25,498 nucleotides of DNA. Origin: DASTPP01 sp035762175 (GTDB lineage Bacteria; Myxococcota_A; Polyangia; Polyangiales; Polyangiaceae). The stretch lies in contig DASTPP010000423.1 of the NCBI GenBank assembly GCA_035762175.1, positions 1-25,498 on the forward strand, written 5' to 3'. The notes beneath the pieces were generated by a model, which saw only the letters and a list, made by a program, of their open reading frames with translations, made no database searches and was not told the DNA's origin. A program made the translations under genes and the position numbers. Shown here piece after piece: positions 20,654 through 25,498 of this stretch (position 1 is its first letter; each line of letters opens with the position of its first letter).

Positions 20654-20771
20654 GCCACGAAGGCGGGGCCCTGCCGGGCCCGCCGACGCGCCGGGCCACG
20701 AAGGCGCCGCGCCGAGCCCGCCGGCGCGCCCGGTCACGAGGGCGGGCCCCGCCGAGCCCGCCGGCGCGGTC
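20654..20771. repeat. Three imperfect ~40-bp repeats with internal dyads
   Basis: Units begin at 20654, 20695 and 20733 with GCCACGAAGG, GCCACGAAGG and GTCACGAGGG, and end in GCCCGCC(G/A)(A/G)CGCG-like runs. The first and third contain GGCGGG/CCCGCC-type inverted repeats. They fill most of the 217-base gap after the FHA activator and resemble REP-like intergenic units. Confidence 0.6.
20662..20684 (+). terminator. Hairpin after the FHA activator
   Basis: A 9-bp GC stem with one bulged G (20662-20671 with 20676-20684, loop TGCC) starts 31 bases after the stop. There is no T-tract. It lies within the first unit of the local repeat, so it may be a repeat feature rather than a dedicated terminator. 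Confidence 0.35.
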
Positions 20772-20848
20772 GCGGCGAGCTCGCACAAGTCGGCGCTCGC
20801 AAAGGCCGCCCGAGGCGTGGCAAAAGGGCGTTCGAACCCGGACGCAGC

Positions 20849-22306
20849 ATGCCCGACGCGCCCAAGGCCTCCGACCCGCCCCCGCCGCCAGAGCCTCGAG
20901 GCCCCGCCGCGCCCCAGGCCCCCGAAGCGCGGGGGCGCCCCTCGGGCCCCGCCCTCGCGATCGGCCTCGCCGTGGCGGCGCTGGCTGCCGCGGCCGCTTG
21001 GTCGCTGCGGTCTCGCCCGCCGCCGCCCGCCGCGGGCGCGGCGGCGAGCCCTTCGGCGCCGGCGTCGGCGAGCACACCGGCGGCGCCCCGCTTCGCGCCG
21101 CCCTTCGCCGCGGCCTTGCGCGCGGGCGGTGCGGTCTTCGTGGCCGGGCGCCGGCGTGGCGCGGGGGGGCTCTTGCTCGGCTCGTACGATCTCGAGGGGC
21201 GGGCGGCGGTCGAGCTCGAGCGCGCGATCGAGCCGGCGTCGGGGCGGGTGGCCGAGCTCGACGCCTTCGCGTCGCCCGGCGGCTTCGTCGTGTCGGTCGA
21301 GGGCGAAGGGGGGCAGCGGCAATGGCTGCGCGCGGCCTCGCCCGAGCGGCTCGCCGACGCCGCCTGGGAGGCGACCGAGCCCTCGGCCTGCGCGACCGGC
21401 CGCGAGGTCGTCTCGCTCGCGCGGGCCCCCGAGGGCTTGCAGGCGCGGGTCGCGCCGATCGGCGGCGGCGCCCCGTCCGACGCCGGCGCGCCGCTCGCCG
21501 GCAACGCCGCGTCGCTGCTCTGCGGCCGGACGCGCGCCTACGTGCTCGTCGAGCGCGAGAACGATCGCGTCGCGCGCGCGCTCGGGCCGGCGCCCCTCGA
21601 CGTGAGCCTCGGCGCCGAGCGAGAGCAGGACGAGCCCGAGCAGTCGTTCGCCGCCTACGTCGCGGGCGACGAGCTCGTGGCGGTGCGGCTCGGGGCCAAG
21701 AGCGGGCTGCGCTTTCGGTCCTGGGACGGCGCCGCGCGCGAGGCCGGCCCCTGGGTGCGCGCCGACTTGCCGCCGGGCGACGACGTGACGATCGAGCTCG
21801 CGCTCGCGGCGGGCGACGCGCTCGCGCTCGTGACCACGCGCTCGGTCGAGCCCTCGCGGCCCTGCCCCGACGAGTCGGGCGACGTCGTGGCCGAGCTGTC
21901 GATCGTGCGGCGCTCGGACGGCGTCGCGCGGCGCGCGGGCGACCGCCTCGAGACCTGGCGCTGCGGCGCCGAGCCCGGGCCCTTCTGGGGCGGCACGCCC
22001 GGCGGGCGCTTCGTGGTCGCCTGGCCGCGGGGCGTCGACAGCGCGTGCGCGAAGCTCGGGGCGCGCTACGGCGGCCTGACGGTCGCGTCGGCGGGGGTCG
22101 AGGGCAAGGGCGCGCCGCGCGTCGAGCGCCTCGGCGCGCCGGCCGAGGCCATCGAAGACGCGGGCTGCGACGACGAGCGCTGCGTGGCGGTCGCCCTCGG
22201 GCGCGGCGAGCCGGGCGCTTGCGTCGGGGCCGACGACGAGCGCGCCGGCGCCCCGCGTGTTCTCGTCTACGCGGGCGCGAAGGGCGCGAGCGAAGCGGCG
22301 CCCTAG
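20849..22306 (+). CDS. Membrane-anchored protein of unknown function
   Basis: 485 residues from ATG 20849, with no clear ribosome binding site upstream. The first 33 residues are Pro/Ala-rich and cytoplasmic, followed by one hydrophobic span at about 34-52 and then RSR and a Pro/Ala linker to about 80. The remaining ~400 residues read as repeated short beta strands separated by acidic loops, which suggests a beta-propeller-like periplasmic domain, though no blade motif is clear. Cysteines cluster in the C-terminal half (RPCPDE, WRCGAE, SACAKL, GCDDERC, GACVGA), which would suit disulfides outside the cytoplasm. I recognise no family. It stands alone between the FHA activator (same strand, 217 bases away) and a convergent TPR-PEGA gene. 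Confidence 0.8.
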   Translation: MPDAPKASDPPPPPEPRGPAAPQAPEARGRPSGPALAIGLAVAALAAAAAWSLRSRPPPPAAGAAASPSAPASASTPAAPRFAPPFAAALRAGGAVFVAGRRRGAGGLLLGSYDLEGRAAVELERAIEPASGRVAELDAFASPGGFVVSVEGEGGQRQWLRAASPERLADAAWEATEPSACATGREVVSLARAPEGLQARVAPIGGGAPSDAGAPLAGNAASLLCGRTRAYVLVERENDRVARALGPAPLDVSLGAEREQDEPEQSFAAYVAGDELVAVRLGAKSGLRFRSWDGAAREAGPWVRADLPPGDDVTIELALAAGDALALVTTRSVEPSRPCPDESGDVVAELSIVRRSDGVARRAGDRLETWRCGAEPGPFWGGTPGGRFVVAWPRGVDSACAKLGARYGGLTVASAGVEGKGAPRVERLGAPAEAIEDAGCDDERCVAVALGRGEPGACVGADDERAGAPRVLVYAGAKGASEAAP

Positions 22307-22313
22307 TACCTGA

Positions 22314-22332
22314 CCGCGCTTAGCAAGCGCGG
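22314..22332. terminator. Bidirectional hairpin between convergent genes
   Basis: A perfect 8-bp stem CCGCGCTT/AAGCGCGG with loop AGC sits centrally in the 33-base space between two convergent stop codons. It reads as a stem on both strands and has short TT or AA at the loop side only. The position makes a shared stop likely, though no U-tract follows. Confidence 0.5.
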
Positions 22333-22339
22333 CCGACGG

Positions 22340-23560
22340 CTAGAAGGTGCCGCCGAAGCCGACGCCGGCGGCGCCGGGCCCGAGCACGGGGCTCAGGCGC
22401 AGCTGCGCGCGGGCGGGCTGGGGCGCGCCGCGGACGCGGCCGGTGGTGGACGCTTCGGTCTTGGGGGTGGACAAGAAATAGCCGACGGTCAGCGTCACCA
22501 GGCCCACGCCGGCGGCCGCGAGGCCGACGGTGGCGAGGGTGCGCTGGCTCTTGTTCGAGTCGAGCTCTTTCTGCAGGGCGTCGCAGTCGGACGCGAAGCC
22601 GGCGGCCGGCGGGTCGGCGCAGGGGTTGTCTTTGCGGTCGCCCAGGCCGGCGGTCTCGGCCCGGCCCTCGATGTCGGACGCGAGCTTCTCGGCCTCCGTC
22701 TTCGAGCCGCGGGCCTGGAGCCCGAAGAAGCCCCCGACGCCGAGGCCGGCGACGAAGAGGCCCGAGCCGATGAGGCCGACGGGCGTGCCGACCGCCCACG
22801 AAAAGAACGAGGGCTTCTGCCCGTCGCCGGCGGCGCCGTCGTTGACCGGGGGCGGCGTCGTCGCGGCCGGGGGCGGCGGGGGCGGCGGCTTCGAGGTGTC
22901 GGTCGCGGGCGGCGGCGGGGGCGTCTCGGCCGCGGTCGGCGGGGGCGGCGGCGGGGGCGTCGCCTCTTTGATGATGCCGAAGCGCAGATCGACCGGGACG
23001 ATGTGGCCGGCCGGGGCGTTGACGCTGCGGGTGAGGGTGCGCGCGCCCAAGCGCGCCTCGACCAGGTGGTTGCCCGGCATGACGTCGACGGCCTCGGGCA
23101 GGGGCGAGACGCCGACGCGCACCTCGTCGATGACCACCTCGGCGTCGGGCGCGTCGACCCGCACTTGCACGCGGCCGAGCTTCAAGCGCGCCTCGGCGAG
23201 GCCCCGCTCGGCCTCGACCCGCTTCGGGTGGGTCGACGTCGCCGGGTCGCGCAAGAAGTCACGGAAGTGCCGCGACGCCTCGAGCGGCTGCCCCCCGGCG
23301 ACCTCGCACTGCGCGAGGTTCAGCAAGATGTCAGGGTGCTTCTTGAGGGCGTACGCCTGCAAGAATGCCGTGCGCGCGAGGTCGTACTTCTTCTCGTCGA
23401 AGAGCCGGACGCCCTCTTGAAAGCGCTTGCGCGCCTCGGCGGTCGAGGCATCTTGCGCGAGCGCGACGGGTACGCCGGGGGACCCGGGCGACCAGGGGCT
23501 GAGCAAAAGGCCTGGGGCCAAGGCGGCGACGATGACAATCGTGCGAGCGCGAGCGTTCAT
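22340..23560 (-). CDS. TPR-PEGA protein with proline-rich linker and two hydrophobic segments
   Basis: 406 residues. Signal peptide 1-35 (VALA then QDAST); the usual start is supported by AAGG 5 bases upstream. TPR hairpins at about 41-128 (FQEGVRLFDEKKYDLARTAF, HPDILLNLAQC); a PEGA-type beta domain at about 129-192 (VQVRVDAPDAEVVIDEVRVG, PGNHLVEARL); a poly-Pro linker at 200-240; hydrophobic segments at about 256-280 and 341-363, flanking a loop with C314 and C326; and a C-terminal tail ending in GGTF. TPR-PEGA proteins of this plan are numerous in myxobacteria and usually uncharacterised. PEGA domains are linked to surface or envelope attachment. It follows the TolA-like gene by 54 bases, so the pair is probably one transcript. 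Confidence 0.9.
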   Translation of the reverse strand: MNARARTIVIVAALAPGLLLSPWSPGSPGVPVALAQDASTAEARKRFQEGVRLFDEKKYDLARTAFLQAYALKKHPDILLNLAQCEVAGGQPLEASRHFRDFLRDPATSTHPKRVEAERGLAEARLKLGRVQVRVDAPDAEVVIDEVRVGVSPLPEAVDVMPGNHLVEARLGARTLTRSVNAPAGHIVPVDLRFGIIKEATPPPPPPPTAAETPPPPPATDTSKPPPPPPPAATTPPPVNDGAAGDGQKPSFFSWAVGTPVGLIGSGLFVAGLGVGGFFGLQARGSKTEAEKLASDIEGRAETAGLGDRKDNPCADPPAAGFASDCDALQKELDSNKSQRTLATVGLAAAGVGLVTLTVGYFLSTPKTEASTTGRVRGAPQPARAQLRLSPVLGPGAAGVGFGGTF

Positions 23561-23565
23561 GCAAA

Positions 23566-23569
23566 CCTT
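23566..23569 (-). promoter_or_regulatory. Ribosome binding site of the TPR-PEGA gene
   Basis: AAGG on the - strand lies 5 bases before the ATG at 23560. It supports a start that gives a clean signal peptide. Confidence 0.5.
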
Positions 23570-23614
23570 GAGGTGGACGCGAACGGCCGGGTGCGAGTCA
23601 CGCGGGCCCGAGCG

Positions 23615-24592
23615 TCAAAACGGAGCGTCACGCACGATGTTGCCGTTGTTCGGCTTCGCGGCCGCCGGCTTCGGCGGCTCGTGCGCGGGTTTGGGGGGTG
23701 GGGGCGGGGCCGCCGGCCGTGGCGCCGGCCTTGCGACCACCACGCGCGGCTTCGGCTCTTCGACGTGGCGCGCGGCGGCCGCCTTGGTCTCGTGCCCGGC
23801 CTCGGGCGCCGGCTCGGCCGCCGCCGCCTTCTCGGCCGCCGCGGCCTTCTCGGCCGCCGCCTTCTCGGCCGCCGCCTTCTCGGTCGCCGCCTTCTCGGTC
23901 GCCGCCTTCTCGGCCGCCGCGGTCTTCTCGGCCGCCGCGGTCTTCTCGGCCGCCGCCTTCTCGGCCGCCGCCGTCTTTTCGGCCTCGGCCTTCTCGGCCG
24001 TGGCCGTCTCGGCCGCCTGCGTCGTCTCGGAAGAGCTCGTCTCGTTCGACGAGCTCGACGAGCCGCCCGACACGGCGATGAGCACGCCGACCCCGAGCGC
24101 GCCGGCGAGCCCCACGCCGACCACCCAGACGAGGCGGTTGCGGGGCGGACGCACGATGCGCAACTCTTCGGGCGACGGATCGCGCGCCGAGACCTGCTCG
24201 ACGAATTGCGGCGGCGGCGCCGGCAGCTTCATCGTCTGCGCCGACACGCCCATGCCCCCGTGAGGCCGGCCCATGTTCGAGGGCGGGGGCGGCCCGAAGC
24301 CCATCGCCATCGGCGGCGCCTGCTGGGGCGACGAGTGCGGCGCGACCGCCCCGGGCGAAGTCTTCAACGCTTCGGGCGAAAGGAAAGCAGGCAGCGGCGG
24401 CGAGGGCCGCGGCGGCGGCGGGAAGGGCACGTTGGCCGCGGCGCCCCCAAAGCCGGCGTCGGCGGGAGATTCATCGTCCCAGATCGGTCGGAACCGGGCG
24501 GCGACCGCTTCGGCCTGCGCCACGTCCAAGTGCGGAGGTGCCGCCGGTAGGGCATTGGGCGGCTGTTGGGTGTTGGGTCGGGAAGAGGACAT
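23615..24592 (-). CDS. Single-span protein with TolA-like Ala-Glu-Lys repeat
   Basis: 325 residues from the ATG at 24592, chosen over an upstream TTG because GGGAG precedes it closely. Residues 1-150 are cytoplasmic, Pro-rich and probably disordered, with one short ordered-looking patch at 21-42 (HLDVAQAEAVAARFRPIWDD). One span lies at about 153-175, preceded by RPPRNR, giving N-in topology. A Ser/Thr linker follows, then at 199-260 a run of AEK(A/T)AA units forming a long Ala/Glu/Lys helix like domain II of TolA, then a Pro/Lys-rich tail. By analogy with TolA and TonB it could bridge the periplasm, but it has no recognisable TonB/TolA C-terminal fold. The repeat may also only reflect low complexity. 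It is the first gene of a likely pair with the TPR-PEGA gene. Confidence 0.87.
   Translation of the reverse strand: MSSSRPNTQQPPNALPAAPPHLDVAQAEAVAARFRPIWDDESPADAGFGGAAANVPFPPPPRPSPPLPAFLSPEALKTSPGAVAPHSSPQQAPPMAMGFGPPPPSNMGRPHGGMGVSAQTMKLPAPPPQFVEQVSARDPSPEELRIVRPPRNRLVWVVGVGLAGALGVGVLIAVSGGSSSSSNETSSSETTQAAETATAEKAEAEKTAAAEKAAAEKTAAAEKTAAAEKAATEKAATEKAAAEKAAAEKAAAAEKAAAAEPAPEAGHETKAAAARHVEEPKPRVVVARPAPRPAAPPPPPKPAHEPPKPAAAKPNNGNIVRDAPF
23813..23998 (-). repeat. Tandem 12-15-bp coding repeat (AEKAA units)
   Basis: Codons for GCC-GAG-AAG-(GCG/ACG)-GC(G/C)-GC(G/C) recur about a dozen times with units of 4 or 5 residues. The variation in unit length and the near-identity of bases suggest growth by slippage, always in frame. 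Confidence 0.85.
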
Positions 24593-24672
24593 TGAACTCC
24601 CACGCTGCGGGTCGCCGCGCTCCAAGGTAGCACCGTCGCTGCCTCACCCGCAACGACGGCCTACCCCGTGCA

Positions 24673-24725
24673 TTCGGTCTCGGCCGGGGCTTCTTTTTCG
24701 CCCCGCGCGGCCTTCGGTCTCGGCC
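24673..24725. repeat. 13-bp direct repeat flanking a hairpin
   Basis: TTCGGTCTCGGCC occurs at 24673-24685 and exactly again at 24713-24725. Between them CGGGGC (24685-24690) and GCCCCG (24700-24705) form a stem with a pyrimidine-rich loop TTCTTTTTC. It lies upstream of the TolA-like gene start on the - strand. Confidence 0.7.
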
Positions 24726-24857
24726 AGGCTGAGCTTGATGCCCCGCCACGGCGGCCCGATCACGCGCCCAACGCGCGAGGCCGCGCGCCCCCATTTTCCA
24801 GGAGCGCGCGGCGTCGATTTCGTCCGCGCTGGCGGGATATTTGTACGCTAGCTAGAA

Positions 24858-24888
24858 AGCCCGGCCTCGCGCGCCGCAGGCCCCGGCT
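24858..24888 (-). terminator. Probable terminator of the right-edge gene
   Basis: Read on the - strand, a stem AGCC...GGCCT/AGGCC...GGCT with a small internal loop is followed by TTTCTAGC, 27 bases after the stop of the partial gene. The stem is imperfect but the T-rich end fits. Confidence 0.4.
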
Positions 24889-24915
24889 TGGCCACGAGCG
24901 CGGCGGTGCCCCGGC

Positions 24916-25498
24916 TCAGCGGCGCGCGCCGCTGACGCAGTCGAGGCCGGTCAGCCTCAGGGGCTGGCCGCCCGTCTGCACCTGCTGGATGCCCTTCGAT
25001 TCGCCGGTCTGCGCGTCGAAGACGAGGAAGCCGTCGACGTTCGAGAAGTAGCCGCTGTTGATGAGCAGCCGCCCGTCGTCCAGCACGTCCATCGCCCAAA
25101 CCCAGTCGTCGAAGCCCTGCAAGTTGACCTGCGAGAGCGCCCCGCCCGGCTCGATCGGGGCGGTCTCGATGGAGGGCGTCGAGTGCCAGGCGGCGTACGC
25201 CCGGCCGCCGTTGGTCGCGATGCGCGTGGCGTAGGGCGTGATGTCGAAGGTCTGCTGCGGCCGGCCGAGCTGCGCCGCCTCGAACGAGTCGAAGTGCCAG
25301 AGGCCCCCGCCCTCCGGCGCGCTCAGCCCGTTCAGGACGAGGATGCCGCCCTGGTGGCTGGTGGCCGCGTCGCACGGCAGGTCGGCCGTCTCGACCGAGC
25401 CGTCGCGCACCGAGATGCGGTAGAGCTGGTTCTCGGGGAAGTTGCACGCGTAGGCGTACTCGCCCACCCAGCCGAGCGAGGCGACGCTGGAGGTGTCG
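24916..25498 (-). CDS. C-terminal part of a predicted beta-propeller protein (5' end outside window)
   Basis: The - strand frame is open to the last base of the window (reading DTSSVASLGWVGEYAYACNF), so the GTG at 25467 is internal and the true start lies beyond the edge. The 193 visible residues show repeated strand-turn patterns typical of propeller blades: YRISVRDGSVETADL, LWHFDSFE, TRIATNGGRAYAAW, DWVWAMDVLDDGRLLINSGY and DGFLVFDAQTGESKGI. Two cysteines in the visible part (ACNFP, LPCDAA) and one in the tail (LDCVSG) suit an exported protein. Similar secreted or lipoprotein propellers of unknown function are common in myxobacteria. It lies 323 bases upstream of the TolA-like gene on the same strand, with a terminator-like hairpin between. 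Confidence 0.85.
   Translation of the reverse strand, partial: DTSSVASLGWVGEYAYACNFPENQLYRISVRDGSVETADLPCDAATSHQGGILVLNGLSAPEGGGLWHFDSFEAAQLGRPQQTFDITPYATRIATNGGRAYAAWHSTPSIETAPIEPGGALSQVNLQGFDDWVWAMDVLDDGRLLINSGYFSNVDGFLVFDAQTGESKGIQQVQTGGQPLRLTGLDCVSGARR

Larger units (their letters stand above)
24593..24915. other. 323-base gap between two - strand genes
   Basis: I see no supportable gene. From the left it holds the GGGAG ribosome binding site of the TolA-like gene (24597-24601), a direct repeat with a central hairpin (24673-24725), an AT-richer patch GATATTTGTACGCTAGCTAG near 24836-24855, and a terminator-like hairpin for the gene on the right (24858-24888). The promoter of the TolA-like unit should lie here; no clear -35/-10 pair stands out. 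Confidence 0.6.

Noticed and set aside
24593..24625. TTG start 11 codons upstream for the TolA-like protein
   Set aside because: No ribosome binding site precedes it, while GGGAG precedes the ATG at 24592.

Overview
The window is very GC-rich, with strong GC3 codon bias, so long shadow ORFs run antisense to most genes. Its gene content points to a myxobacterium, more likely Polyangiales-like than Myxococcus-like. The markers are three AgmX/PglI-tail proteins, a 3,835-residue TPR protein, a FHA-fused sigma-54 activator, a TPR+PEGA protein and proline-rich single-span proteins. I see no tRNA, rRNA, CRISPR array, transposase or phage gene.

Region A (1-17547, all + strand) reads as a cell-envelope machine. 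Three tandem single-span inner-membrane proteins (1-1751 cut by the window edge, 1861-2982, 3132-4613) each end in the AgmX/PglI C-terminal domain. This is the family of GltG (PglI) and GltJ (AgmX) of the M. xanthus Agl-Glt gliding machinery and NfsG of the related sporulation machine. After a 450-base gap come a TPR lipoprotein (5064-5972) and a giant TPR protein (6040-17547), the same kinds of protein as GltE/AglT and GltI/AgmK. My model, which is inference, is a soluble cytoplasmic TPR scaffold touching the cytoplasmic ends of three spanning proteins. Their Gly-rich periplasmic arms and TonB-like tails would reach toward the outer membrane. No MotAB/TolQR-type motor gene is in view.

Region B (17705-19147, - strand, convergent with A) holds two small signal-peptide-bearing outer-membrane beta-barrel candidates, plausibly co-transcribed. 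Divergent from them is an FHA-AAA+-HTH sigma-54 enhancer-binding protein (19300-20631).

Region C (20849-25498) holds a membrane-anchored protein of unknown function (+). Convergent with it is a two-gene - strand unit: a TolA-like single-span protein with an Ala-Glu-Lys repeat, then a TPR-PEGA protein. At the right edge is the C-terminal part of a predicted beta-propeller protein (-).

The most notable points are the triplicated AgmX/PglI module beside a GltI/AgmK-like giant; near-identical tails in copies 1 and 3 but not in copy 2; an AT-rich inverted repeat inside copy 2; a non-TPR C-terminal domain on the giant protein; and a 23-bp tandem repeat derived from the end of an outer-membrane protein gene.
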